A stretch of 64,000 nt of DNA from Lunularia cruciata (lineage: Eukaryota > Streptophyta > Marchantiopsida > Lunulariales > Lunulariaceae): positions 23,994,001 to 24,058,000 of the forward strand of contig OX419757.1 of assembly GCA_948567375.1 (NCBI GenBank), given 5' to 3'. The translations under genes and the position numbers were made by a program. A model generated the notes under the pieces. The model was not told the DNA's origin. It made no database searches and saw only the letters and a program-made list of their open reading frames with translations. Numbering within the stretch: the first letter of the stretch is position 1; each line of letters opens with the position of its first letter. Shown here piece by piece: positions 1 through 10,658 of the stretch.

Positions 1-505
1 CTTCACTGCTTCCTTCTCTTTCTCCTTCTGTACAACTTTCTCTTCCTGATTACAAAGTAACTCTTGTAATCTCTCTTCTCCTCTATACCGCACAGACAAC
101 TCTCTTTGCCAGAGTTGCTTCTTCTCCTCCATACTCTCCATCACTCGATCGAGCTCTTGTTCCTTTGATGCTACCTTCGCCATAGCATGGATAAGCTCTA
201 CTCTTGAATCAGCAAATTGCTGCTTCAAGATTTTGTGCTCCGCTACCTGTCTCTCCCTTGTGATGTCACTCTTCCTCACAAGATCCTCTCGATAGCTCAC
301 TTCTCTCTTCAGGTCTTTGATTACCTGACTTCTCTCTACTACTTCCGCTCGCAGTACTTCTCTTTCCTTCTCACCTTGGGTTATACTCCTCTTCAACTCC
401 GAGTTCTCCTCTTCTAATCTTGCAACCACCTGCAATATAGTCTTTACTTCTGGACAAGTCGACTGCATCTCCTTCTTCTTCTGCTCCAACTTCACCAACA
501 GCGGC
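1..505 (-). mobile_element. A-family LTR fragment (U3 coiled-coil ORF segment)
   Basis: This stretch is near-identical to about 3447-3948, inside the A LTR at 2069-5838, and reads on the minus strand as part of the U3 coiled-coil protein. It runs off the left edge of the window. At about 502-506 it joins abruptly to A-family gag at the first zinc knuckle, sharing only a few G/C bases at the joint. The likeliest reading is the remaining 3' LTR of element A1 after deletion of its pol and the start of that LTR. A separate insertion cannot be excluded. Confidence 0.8.
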
Positions 506-1980
506 GTGGTCGGATTTGCCACATGCGGTGCACCACACATTAGATCGTCCAAATGCTGGGGCCTTTCTTTGGTCCTTAGCCCCAATCATCTGGATCTTGA
601 AATCCAAAAACTCCTTGATGAGGGCATCCAGCTTTGTATCCGCCTTATGTACACTCTTGGCTGGAGGAGTCACAGGTTTCTTGCCTCCACATCTTCTGAC
701 TTGTCTTGGCTTTGATTCTTCTTTGGATTCCAAAGAAGAGCTCAAAGACGTAGAGGATTTGTTTGAAGAAGGGGAGGTGCTGCACAAAGCTCTCCTTCTA
801 GGCTTCTTGCCCTTCTTCTCCCGATTTCTCTGGTTACTGGCAGAGTGAGAGTGGGCCGCTTCATAATGAGCGACATGTTTGAGTACTTTGTCCAAGGAAG
901 TTACGTTCCTCTCCCTGGCAAAGATTCGTATCTCTGGTGAAAGGTCCCCGAGGAACCAGCTAATGGCTTGGGCATCAGAGTATCCCACCACCCCCAATTG
1001 CTTGGGAACTCGGTTCAGTAGTGCCATGAACCGCTCAGAGTAGTCCCTCAACTTCTCCTTCTTGCCCAGTCCAAATTGTTGAGTGCCACAAAGACACTCG
1101 TATTGTAGTCAACCTCCCGGAATCGTTCCAGGAAGTTGTTTCTCAAGTCTGCCCAGTCCGATGGTACAAACCCCTTCTGAGTCACATGGGTGTACCAGCT
1201 CCGAGCTTTCTTGCAAAGCAGACTTGGGAAAATTCTCAGTCGATCCGCCGAGTCATGCTCCTTGTTAGCAAAGGAGATGACTTCAAATTCTTCGATGAAT
1301 TCATCGGGGTCTTTGTCTTGTTCTGTCCCCTTATACTTCTGATAGGCGTGTCGGGTGACAGGGAGCAAAGTCATCATTCGATGCACTGGGATCGGCTGAG
1401 GTAATGTGGAACTTGACGGAACGGAAGGATTGGCTGGAATTGACGCCATGTTGTCAGCCCAGGGATTCCAATTTGTCAAATTCAAGGTAGGGTCTTCTTC
1501 AACAATTTTTGCTATGAGGGTGTTGACTTCAACCTGAATGGAAGATTCAGGATCAACATCTTTGATGGATTCTTCAAAATTCCTTCGGGACAACCGAGGA
1601 ATCATTCATAGAAGATATTGACACTCGTCTTCAGTAAGTGTTTGTGCTGTCTTTTCTCAAACAAAGGTCTTCAAGGAAACAACTTCCTTTACAGCTCTAG
1701 GGGAAGTTGGTGTATTGGGCCGCAATGCATATGTTTGCCCACTCGATTCTTTCTTCTTCTTGGAAGAAGAGGGAGATGCGAAGTAGCCTTGCCAACCGCC
1801 TTTATGTTTCTTGTGGTCAAGTTCTCGCAGGGCTTCTTGCACTTCGTGAAGGAGTTGAAACTCCAACGCCTCTTGCTCAGTTTTGTCAACGATGGATGGG
1901 ACGTTCAGACGTTTATCTTCTTCACGCTGAAGTGCTCGTCTTCGAGCTCTCTCTTCCCTTTGTTCTTTCAATGCAGACAT
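506..1980 (-). pseudogene. Gag of A-family Ty3/gypsy element A1, truncated
   Basis: Gag is the structural protein that packages element RNA. Reading starts at the Met codon at 1980, about 65 bp beyond the PBS. A charged, Arg/Glu-rich N-terminus (1980-1657) is followed by a retrotransposon Gag domain (1605-1048) with the typical tract KKARSWYTHVTQKGFVPSDW, then a basic Ser-rich tail (1051-506). The frame shifts near 1050. The protein breaks off inside the first CCHC knuckle (CTACGKSDHA), where the sequence jumps to LTR at about 505. The plus-strand copy at 59547-60718 is colinear. Family membership is certain; the gene is dead. Confidence 0.85.
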
Positions 1981-2044
1981 TCATATTGCGTTGATACCCA
2001 ATTTCCAATTTGGCTTTGTATTCTTCCACTTCCAAGATTTGTAT

Positions 2045-2061
2045 CCTCGGCAGCGGCGCCA
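2045..2061 (-). other. Primer binding site of A1 (tRNA-Asp-like)
   Basis: On the minus strand this reads TGGCGCCGCTGCCGAGG, lying 7 bases inside the LTR end at 2069. It closely resembles the tRNA-Asp-complementary PBS of many plant Ty3/gypsy elements. It fixes the LTR/internal boundary and shows that everything from 2069 to 5838 is LTR. Confidence 0.85.
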
Positions 2062-2068
2062 AAAATCA

Positions 2069-5000
2069 TGCGACAACGTGGCAAATATCACTTTTGCGGT
2101 AATCAGGTAAGTAAAGTTTGTTCCCACAGAGATACAAGTCAGAAATGTCCAAATACAAAGCAAATAGTAACAATGTAGTTCTTCTTGGTTGCGTCTTTAA
2201 TCTCTCAGGTAGAAACCACACCCAGAAGAGAGTAACAAGCACTGACTCACAGTCTTGTCACGAATTAACACTCCTTAATCACAAATCCTTCAATTCTTTC
2301 CAAACAATCTTGATTGTGATGATTCAGGCTCTCCCGAAAACAGCACTTCACTACAAAACGACTTCGCCTTAGAATTGTGTTCTACCCCTCCACTAAAGGC
2401 ACAACTTCCTTGATCAAAATTGCTTCACATCAACTTCACACTGTACTCACAAATGCAGAATACTACCAACACTACAATTCCTCTCAAATCTGTCAAGGCA
2501 TTGCTTCAATTGCACTTCACTTAGGATCAAACACACAAAATGAAGATCAAGGCTGTGGAATCCAACATCCAACAAACACTCTGACTTGCACTTCGAATTT
2601 TTCCAAACACTCACAAACACAATTGCAAAATTGATACTTGGAATCAAGCTCACTTCACAACACTTTGCTTTATCTATTCTCAAAAATAATGAGCACTAAA
2701 CAACAATTTCTTGCGAATGCCACTCTTAAAAATTGAAGCAATCGACAATTCTAACAACTATACCGTTCTACCACAACTATTCTAACCTGCAGATCCAAAA
2801 TGACAATGCACCTCCTCATATCTGCTCCTTCAAATCTCAAATCTGTTACTACTCCGATCCGATGTCTACTTCTTCTTTGGCTTTCAAACCCAAACCCAAA
2901 GTAATCTTACTTCCTACTACATTTTCCTCGGGTTTCACATCTCCTACTTCTTTGACCAGATCTAGCAATTCTCTTTCCTGATCTGAAATTGCACTAGTGG
3001 GTAATCTATCTAACTCTTCATCTTTTGACCCACTCTTCTCTAATGTCTATGAGGGCAACTCCGAAGACATTTGGATTCCTATGTTATCTACTTTGGGTTT
3101 TGCCTTAACATCTTTCCAAAGCTTTTCTAACTCTATTTTCACTAAGTCTAATCTAATTGAGATGTTATCCTCTACTTCTAACACCTTTCTATCTACACGA
3201 GTTCATAGTTTGATTAACAAGGCATTCATCTCCGTGTCCTTTGCTTGTCTTTGCCTCGTCTCCTGCACCAACAACTTCAACTTGTGCAGTCGCGCTTCTT
3301 CAATTCGAACACTAGCTTATGTACTTAACATTGCATTCACTCTGAGGACTATCTCCTTCAATGGCTCCAATCTTGTCTTTCGTTCTTGTTCCCGATTTGC
3401 AAGCCATTCCTCTCTGTACATTGCCAACTCTTCCTCGAACTCGACCTTCACCGCTTCCTTCTCTTTCTCCTTTTGTACAACTTTCTCTTCCTGATTATGA
3501 AGTAACTCTTGTAATCTCTCTTCTTCTCTATACCGCACAGACAACTCTCTTTGCCAGAGTTGCTTCTTCTCCTCCATACTCTCCATCACTTGATCAAGCT
3601 CTTGTTCCTTTGATGCTACCCTCGCCATAGCATGGATAAGCTCTACTCTTGAATCAGCAAACTACTGCTTCAAGCTTTTGTGCTCCGCTACCTGTCTCTC
3701 CCTTGCGATGTCACTCTTCCTCACAAGATCCTCTTGATAGCTCACTTCTCTCTTCAGGTCTTTGATTACCTGACTTCTCTCTACTGCTTCCGCTTGTAGT
3801 ACTTCTCTTTCCTTCTCACCTTGGGTTATAATCCTCTTCAACTCCGAGTTCTCCTCCTCTAATCTTGTGACCACCTGCAATACAGTCTTTACTTCTGGAC
3901 AAGTCAACTGCATCTCCTTCTTCTTCTGCTCCAATTTCACCAACAGCGGGCACACTACCTCTCGTAGGTACTCTACTCCCTCACTGGCAACTTCTTCCTC
4001 CCACGGAGTAATTTCTTGTTTCTCCTCATGTTCTCCTGATACGCGCTTTCTTCTTTGAAGCCTTTGTATCGGGATTGATGCCTCACTACTTGTGCTGTCT
4101 TCTGCCTCTTCCTTCACTTTACTTGGCCCCGCCTCACACTTTGCCTTACGTCTTGAGCGAACTCCTCGCTGTACTGCGATCTTCTTCTCCTCGAGCACCG
4201 GTACTTCGTCTTCCAGCGCCGCATTGTCTTCGGCTTCTACTTCGGCTTGCACTTCTTCTCCATATTCTTTTGCCGCATGTGCCGAGGTCATTTCTCCACC
4301 GTCTTCACTGTCACTGCTAGTATCTCCGCTCTGTAGTGTCAACTCAAGTTCCTCCTCACGTTCTGAGTCCTCCGTCTTGAGCTCGGCCTCGCCTTCAGAG
4401 TCTTCATCTTCTGACTCAATCACTACCATTCCTCGCCTCGGGTTATTTTTCTGCATCTTCCGAGGTTTCTTGTTTTCTTCAGCTTCTGTGTGCCGAGTTC
4501 TCTTCTTTGTCAGGGTACTTACCACGACCTCCACGTTTTTCCCTATCTTTGCATAGTAGTCGTCCGTGCTCCGGATTTGGAGAATGTATTGCTGCTCCTC
4601 CGCGTCGACTTCTCTTCTCAAGTCAGGATGGAAATGAGACACCATTCTATTGCGCTCCGCCAAATTGAGCAAATTCAACCCGAGGTAGAAATGTGCTGCA
4701 AATGGCACAATGTAGTGTGGAGGCGACTTATCTCGCAGATTCCACACCATTTGCCTTGTTCTCCCGTGAAAACACCTTGCCTAATTGATTGATTCTCCTG
4801 CAAATAGCTTGTGAAAAAAGAACACCGCTTGGTGTTTCATCACATAAGTGGTTCTCTCCGGCTTCAGGATGGCCATCACTGCACTCACAATTCCTCTCTT
4901 CACAAGGTCTTTGTAGCTCTCAACTTTGTACCCATTCTTTGTTCTCTTCGACGAGAAGGCATCTCTCACCTCCTCTGTTTCTTGGGCTATCTCTCCTTTC

Positions 5001-5838
5001 CCCAAGAACGTAGCTCCCTGCTCCAAACTCGCCTCCTTCCCGAGTACAAGTCTCCAATCCGACTCTGTCCAGCGAGCCGGATTTCCTCTCTTCCCTTCTT
5101 CCTCGGGACCATCAAGACACTTACTCTCGATGATTTCTGTCATGAATCCTGGAAAACTTACGTTCCAGTTCCATGCCAGAAAGGTGATCCAAAGTCGGCT
5201 CAAGACTTCGATCCTCGCTACTACATCTAATCTCCAAATTGCATGATTTCTCACTACGAATTCAGAGTTTTTCTTCCCTCCTCCCATCTCTTTTGCTTTC
5301 TTACTGTCTCTCGATTTCTCTCTCGTGGCTTCTCCCTTGTGCACTAACTCGAGTCCAACTTTATTTCCCTTTCCTCGATCACCTGCAAGACGACTTCTCA
5401 ACGGCAAAGGAAAATTGCTCGACATTTCGTTGTTGCAGTTTTGATTTTTATAGAGTTGCACTTCTTCGTCTTCCGTCACTTTGAGTTTCTACCAAGAAAT
5501 CACACCTCTGGCATGCACTTGTCACTATCAATCAACCTTTGCACGTATGAGCCGCCAGTTTTGAAATGGCCCCTTCTTGAATTTCTCGCCCCGACGAAAG
5601 GTTGTTAGACTGTCTTTGCCTCTGGTTGAGCTCCCCCTGATCCGAAGACAATCTACTTTGTATTGTATGCTGATAGGGCATTTCCGAGTACTTTGCCTTA
5701 TGACCCGAAGTCACTTTACTTTGGGTTTCATCCCAAAGACAATTTTCTTTGCCTTCTTTGGCCATACAGGTGCAATCCGACTTCTCTATATACTTCTTCT
5801 CCTTTATTTTGAAAAAAACAAAAAATGTGGGCACCACA
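2069..5838 (-). mobile_element. A-family 5' LTR of A1, about 3.77 kb, with coding U3
   Basis: In element sense the LTR starts TGTGGTGCCCACA at 5838 and ends at 2069 (TGTTGTCGCA on the minus strand, for family TTGTCACA), followed at once by the PBS. Upstream of 5838 is the integrase of A2, interrupted after the residues KTTPY, so A1 inserted into A2. The U3 holds the long ORF at 2849-5479. The promoter position near 2720-2730 reads TTTTTAAG where other copies have TATTTAAG. The remaining 2069-2848 is R/U5 with no convincing gene; the open frames there are shadows. Confidence 0.88.
2849..5479 (-). pseudogene. LTR-encoded coiled-coil protein (A-family U3 ORF), best-preserved copy
   Basis: One frame stays aligned from Met at 5479 to the stop at 2849, about 876 codons, broken by only a few stops (for example TAG at 4781-4783 and 3662-3664). 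The N-terminal third (to about residue 280) is globular and aromatic-rich, with the conserved run LAWNWNVSFPGFMTEIIESK. The middle is acidic, Ser/Glu-rich and probably disordered. From about residue 480 it becomes a long Glu/Lys/Leu heptad coiled coil, ending in a conserved tail (KAKEEVDIGSE). I see no signal peptide, membrane segment, zinc motif or enzyme motif. Its function is unknown; it could be a structural or accessory protein in an env-like 3' position. At least five LTRs here carry it. Confidence 0.75.
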
Positions 5839-6589
5839 TAAGGAGTCGTCTTCCGATGTTTAATCTGAAAGTAATTGGTTAATGCCTCCATTACAAAGTT
5901 CAAAAAATGTGTCCCACGGTCACTGACCAATTCCAGAGGACACCCATATCGGGAGATGATGTTTTGAAAGAAGAATTCCGCCACAGTTTCAGCATCATCT
6001 TTGCGAGTTGCTTCAGCTTCGACCATCTTGGTAGCATAGTCAGTGCAAACCAAAATGTATCGCTTTCTTGTGACTCGGGTCACAGGTTGAATGGGACCCA
6101 CAAAATCAATCCCCCATTTCTCAAATGGGCCCAAAGGCAAAATTGGTCTCAAAGGCCATTGAGAAGTAGCCGTTGGCTTCCCCGTTCTCTGACAAACATC
6201 ACAGCTTTGGATATGAGCATGCACATCTTTGTACATTGTAGGCCACCAATACCCTGCCGAAAGAATTTTCTTTACAGTATTCTTCAGAGCATAATGTCCT
6301 CCCGATGCTTTGGATTGTAAAGATTCAATCACTCCTCCTACTTTGTATGTCTCCAAGCATCGCCGAAGTACTTCGTCTTCGCCCATCTTAAATAAAATGT
6401 TGTGTTTAAGCTGGTACGGCCCCATTTTCTTGAGAAAGACTGCCCGCTGTTCCGGGTGCATCTCCTCAAGACAATGGAGAGTATTCAGATAATGATATTC
6501 ATCTGCATACCTCGTACTTTGCATTGCTGATAAGTGATACAACTCTTCGTCAGGGAACCGATCGTCAATTTCCCACTCCTGGTCTTGAG
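5839..6589 (-). pseudogene. A2 integrase, truncated by an LTR insertion
   Basis: The N-terminal zinc region is recognisable (GGHYALKNTV... IQSCDVCQRTG), although the first His of the HHCC set is not obvious. The catalytic core shows Asp in KWGIDFVGPIQP and in LVSDRGTHFLNF. The frame then enters the LTR of A1 directly after KTTPY, so the third catalytic residue (Glu) and the whole C-terminus are missing. Confidence 0.85.
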
Positions 6590-7016
6590 TTTCTAACCTG
6601 GACAGGAAGTCCGCATTCAAATGCAAAGCCCTCTTCCTTTCTTGTACAGTATATGTGAACTCTTGTAACAACAAGATCTATCTTGCAATTTTCCCGGATA
6701 AATCTGCCTTCTTGACCAAATGTTGCAAGGCGTAATGGTTAACATAGAAGAAAAACTCGTACCTCACCAGATAATGGCAAAATTTCTTGCAGGCATATAC
6801 CATTCCGAGTGCTTCTCTTTCAGTCATCAAATGGTTCTTTTCAGAAATTGAAAGTTGTCGGCTGGCATAATACACCGGGTAGTCCTTCTTCTTTTTGTCC
6901 TTCTGACTTAAAACTACTCCGATGGCCATGGACAAAGTGTCCACATATACATGAAAAGGGACGTCCCAATTCGGGGCCCTCATTACAGGTGCTTCAACCT
7001 GATTCTTCTTCAACAC
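6590..7016 (-). pseudogene. A2 RNase H
   Basis: RNase H degrades the RNA strand during reverse transcription. The domain starts FHVYVDTLSMAIGVVLSQ (first catalytic Asp), has LMTEREALGMVYACKKF (catalytic Glu) and a later block FYVNHYALQHLV where the usual Asp is Asn. It continues across a stop near 6675 to the tether-like RALHLNADFLSRLE. The Asn substitution would probably reduce activity in this copy. Confidence 0.75.
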
Positions 7017-7849
7017 CTAGAAAGCTTCTTCTTGATTTGCTTCCCACAGATAGTCTTTGGATTTCTTCAGAAGCTTTGTAAGTGGTGCTGCAAGCACTGC
7101 ATAGTTTGACACGAAGTGTCTGTAATATCTGACATGTCCCAAGAAGGCTCTCAGCTCCCGGATGTTCTTTGGGGATTCCAACACTATGATTATCTTGACC
7201 TTCTCAACATCAACTTCAATACCTCGGCTTGACACCCGATGCCCCAGAAGAATTCCCTCCTTCATTGCAAAGAAGCATTTCTCCGGGTGTAATGACAAGC
7301 CGGCAAAACAACACCTTTCAAAAGTTTGGCGAAGGTAATCTAAATGTAGATCTCTTCGCCCAAACACACAAAAGTCATCAATAAAAACTTCCACAAATTT
7401 GCACAGGAAATCTTTGAAGATTGAATTCATCATCCGCTGGAAAGTAGCAAGAGCATTACACAACCCAAAGGGCATTTGATTGTAAGCAAAGTGCCCCAAT
7501 TAGTCGTGAATGTAGTTTTATCTTTGTCTTCTTCTTGAATGGATACTTGATTGTACCGTGAAAATCCATCGAGAAAACTATAACAAGGATGCCCAACTAC
7601 CTGATCTAAAATTGTATTGGTAAAAGGCAAGGGATGATGATCTTTCCTTGTGACTGCGTTCAACTTCCGGAAGTCTTGGCACACTTGGATCTTCCTTGTT
7701 TTCTTCTTCGGGACAATGACAATGGAGGATACCCATTCACTGCTTAAGACAGGGAAGATGATTCCGGCCCCTAAGTACTTATGAATTTCATCTTTCACCA
7801 ACAGCGAGTACTTTGGGTTCAAGCGATATTGCCGCTGCCAAACTGGAAC
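7017..7849 (-). pseudogene. A2 reverse transcriptase
   Basis: RT copies element RNA into DNA. Visible Ty3/gypsy blocks in order: SSIVIVPKKKTRKIQVCQDF, the SFLDGFSRYNQ block, QMPFGLCNALATFQRMM, and the catalytic block VFIDDFCVFGRRD with both Asp residues, then the connection segment FLGHVRYYRHFV. A frameshift between about 7430 and 7500 splits the fingers/palm part from the catalytic block, so this copy cannot give one product. The sequence is close to the A'' fragments. Confidence 0.88.
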
Positions 7850-8386
7850 TGCACCTTCAACCAGATCAATCAGGTGTTCTCCAAATTCTCATGGAATACC
7901 CGGCATTTGACCAATAGACCAGGCAAATACATCCTGGAATTCTATAAACAGGGCAGTGTATCCTGCCAACTCCTCCAAAGTGACTGTCTTTGAGATTTTC
8001 AAAATTTTTCCTTTAGTTAATAAAACATCTTGACAGTCATCGAGGTTGATGACTCCTTCAATGTGGCTTACTCGGCTTAGCCCGAGGCGAGCTGCCATCA
8101 AAACCCCTTCCTCCAAGTCAGGTTCACCCGAGGCGAGGTCATATGGATCTTCGTCTTTGACATCCACCTCGTAGCATTCCAAATAGTTAACTTGGACTTC
8201 GTCTTTGGATTCGTCTGAGGACAAAGGTGATGAGTCTTTGGATTTGTCCTCCTCTTCCGGTGAACTTGTTTCCCCGAGGTGGGGAACTTTTGTCCAACTC
8301 ACAGTCACCAGCTTCTGATCTTCGGATGAAATGTCCTTGAATCTTAACTTCTGCTGGTGCCAATCCACCACAACTTGGGCGCTATA
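7850..8386 (-). pseudogene. A2 PR-RT linker region
   Basis: This is an in-frame continuation of the polyprotein between protease and RT. It starts LYSAQVVVDWHQQKLRFKD, then runs through an acidic Ser/Asp/Glu-rich stretch to a segment resembling the N-terminal RT connection (ALFIEFQDVFAWSIGQMPGI). No catalytic motif is expected here. The degraded equivalent in A'' lies near 53200-53720. Confidence 0.65.
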
Positions 8387-8974
8387 CAACTAGGGTCTGC
8401 CAATCAACAAAGGATAACCGGTCTTTGTCACTGGTCGCAACACAATGTAATTCAACTTGAAGGGTACTCCTCCAATGATCGTGTGTGACAGCATGCCCAA
8501 TGGCCGTCTCCTGGTTTGGTCTGCAAACTTCAACACTCGGGGTGTTGGTTCAAACATGTGATACCCAAGTCGATTTGTAGTATCTTTGGTCATGACATTC
8601 ACACCGGACCCAGAGTCAATGGGTATCAATGTGATCATGCACCCGGCAATCTCCTCGTCTACCTCGGGAGATCCCAAATCTTCTTGCTCAATACGATAGA
8701 TAGTAGGCAGGTCCTTCTTTGACATTGACCTCACCTTTTTGAGTGCCAAATTCAGCTGCCTCTTGTATAGCTTGTTATCTTCCCACAATTGCTTGAATGT
8801 AACGTTGGCATTTGTGGCTGCCAGATCTGCTACAATATCATATTGAGGAACTCCTCCCAATTTGACTGTCTTTGCCTTTGGCTTTGGGTCCAAAGTCTCT
8901 CCATGTTCCCTCTTGACTTTGGGACGCTTCAAAATGGTGACGGGCTTGCTGATGGCCTTAACCCAAGGTTCCTC
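8387..8974 (-). pseudogene. A2 aspartic protease (retropepsin)
   Basis: The protease would cleave the Gag-Pol polyprotein. It stays in the same frame as Gag. The active-site region reads LIPIDSGSGVNVMTKD, with DSG as the catalytic triad, and a later hydrophobic strand reads KTGYPLLIGRP, matching the ILG/LLGR element of retropepsins. About 90 residues of charged linker precede it. A single stop at 8387-8389 separates it from the following PR-RT linker. Confidence 0.8.
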
Positions 8975-10101
8975 GGGTTAGCCCACCTCGGCTTGGATCA
9001 GACCCTTTACTTCGGATCGGATGTCTGCCGGAAAAAATGGAGACTTCGTCCTTTTCTTCTCTTCCAAACTCAGTTCTCGAGTCCTGAGTAGTGCCTCCGT
9101 TAGTTTTTTCTGCAAGGCTTTAGCTTTGGCTTTTGCGAGGATCTTTTCCTCCTTGGCAGACAGAATTGCCTTTGGGCGCAGTCTCTTTGCCTTTCTGGAA
9201 GACGACGAGGTCGTACTCAGTTCTTTGGGATCACGCTTCTTCTTGCTGGAGCGTGTCTCAACTTTCAAAATTTCAAGATCCGGCCATTCTCCTTCTAAGG
9301 CCGGACTCCCTTCTTGAGGTCTTTCTTCCTCAAGAGTGATGCAATTTAAATTTGTATCCCCCTTTGGCTGCAGTGCTGCACGCTTAGCGGGGGTCTGTAC
9401 ATACTTTATAGGCGGCTTCGGGTTTGGTGGGTGAGGACATTGGTTGCCTGTATGCCCCAATCCTTTACAATTTCCACATAGGGGAACGTACCCAATTTGC
9501 CTTCTTGGCTCGAGACAGTTTGGAGACCAATGTCCCATCAAACCACAATTATAACAGGCTCCGGGTGCAACATTATGAGGGCAATTTTGGTTGCTCATTT
9601 GTAGTCTTCGTGAAGGAGCATTGGGGTTATACTCCCTCGGTCCAAACCTCGGACCTTGATACGATGTGCTTGCTTGAGGCTATACTTCTTGCGTTTGGTA
9701 CACAACCTCTTTGTCCTCGTCTTGGTTCCATCCCAGGACCCAATCAATTTGCTGCACCGGGAATGCATTACGAGTATTACATTCTGTGTTGGCGTGGCCT
9801 GATTTGCCACATGCGGTGCACCATACATTTGATCTCCCAAATGTTGGGGCCTTCCTTTTGTCTTTGGGCCCAATCATCTGGATCTTGAAATCCAAAAACT
9901 CCTTGATGAGGGCATCCAACTTGGTATTCGCCTTATTTACACTCTTGGCTGGAGGAGTCACGGGTTTCTTGCCCCCACGTCTTTTGACTCATCTTGGCTT
10001 TGATTCTTCTTTGGATTCCAAAAAAGAGTTCAAAGACGTGGAGGATTCGTCCGAAGAAGGAGATCTACTGCGCAAAGCTCTCCTTCTAGGCTTCTTGCCT
10101 T
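8975..10101 (-). pseudogene. A2 Gag C-terminus with three CCHC zinc knuckles
   Basis: This is the nucleocapsid-like end of Gag, which binds element RNA. Three CX2CX4HX4C knuckles are visible: CTACGKSGHANTEC (about 9780-9825), CYNCGLMGHWSPNC (about 9520-9565) and CGNCKGLGHTGNQC (about 9430-9475). They are followed by a Lys/Glu-rich tail ending QAEVG and a stop at 8975-8977. Another stop lies near 9680. The 5' end is cut at 10101 by the C element, at the same gag position where the plus-strand copy is cut at 60718. Confidence 0.85.
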
Positions 10102-10208
10102 TGTCGTGCATATATACATTGCTACACAAAATACATCGCTGTCAACATCATACACTATAGAAGCACAACTCACACATAAGTCATACATAGACTCTAAAGT
10201 GCCACAAT
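10102..10208 (-). repeat. C-family terminal repeat segment B2 (107 bp)
   Basis: This is a near-perfect copy of 10659-10765, starting TGTCGTGC on the plus strand and ending CCACAAT. It lies outside the A2 repeat and directly abuts A-family gag (GCCTT on the plus strand). Its outer end (element sense ...GCACGACA) is an inverted match to the element start TGTCATG, so it behaves as the true 3' terminus of the element. Confidence 0.8.
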
Positions 10209-10656
10209 AATCAGATTGCTTAACACTCTCAACTCAACTCAACTCAGATCAGTACTTGATCTGTCACTCTATAAACTGCCAACAATTGGGCATTGATTAC
10301 AGTCAAGCCACACCCACTCAAGCATAGAGAATCCAAGTGATGCTCGCCGGCCTCTGTCCACCATAGCCAAGAACTCGAAGGCTCAACATCAAAGAAGTGA
10401 GCTCTCTAGAGCTCACTTTGAAACTATACCCCCTGGACTCAAGCTAGCACAGAAACCCTAATGGTCCTGCTGACGGCACACTTGACGGTGCAAATGCTGC
10501 AAAGTGACAATGGGCCCCACCGTGAAGTCAGTACCCCGAACACGAAATCTAACCGTCGAAAAGTAGTCTTTGAGAAATTTCTAGAATAACTCTAACTACT
10601 ATCACTGGAAATCCAGTGTCCGAGCATCTAGATGTGGAACTACAAATGGCGTGACA
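10209..10656 (-). repeat. C-family terminal repeat A2 (3' LTR core, 448 bp)
   Basis: This matches the 5' repeats at 19535-19869 plus 27319-27444 and at 60719-61160. In element sense it starts TGTCACGCCATTTG and ends AATCTGATTA. It is flanked on both sides by the 107-bp B segment, with two bases (GC) between A2 and B1. The region between the B copies is non-coding. Confidence 0.85.
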
Positions 10657-10658
10657 GC

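Larger units (their letters stand above)
5839..10101 (-). mobile_element. A-family element A2: gag C-terminus, PR, RT, RH and partial IN
   Basis: In element sense this runs from the Gag zinc-knuckle region at 10101 to the integrase core at 5839. It is bounded on the right by the 3' end of a C element (site AAGG/AAAGG) and on the left by the LTR of A1. Gag, protease and the start of RT share one frame; RT shifts frame near 7430-7500. The 5' part of gag and the LTR expected to the right are absent, having been replaced by the C element. Confidence 0.85.

Noticed and set aside
1618-2178. Plus-strand open frames opposite the A gag and LTR (for example 1618-2178, 4092-4556, 49541-50038, 2997-3494)
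   Set aside because: They are antisense shadows. The minus-strand reading gives conserved Gag or coiled-coil protein in several copies, while these frames are Ser/Leu/Phe-rich complements without domains.
2849-5479. Calling the LTR ORF an envelope protein
   Set aside because: No signal peptide, membrane-spanning segment or Cys-rich ectodomain is visible. Only the predicted 3' location is env-like.
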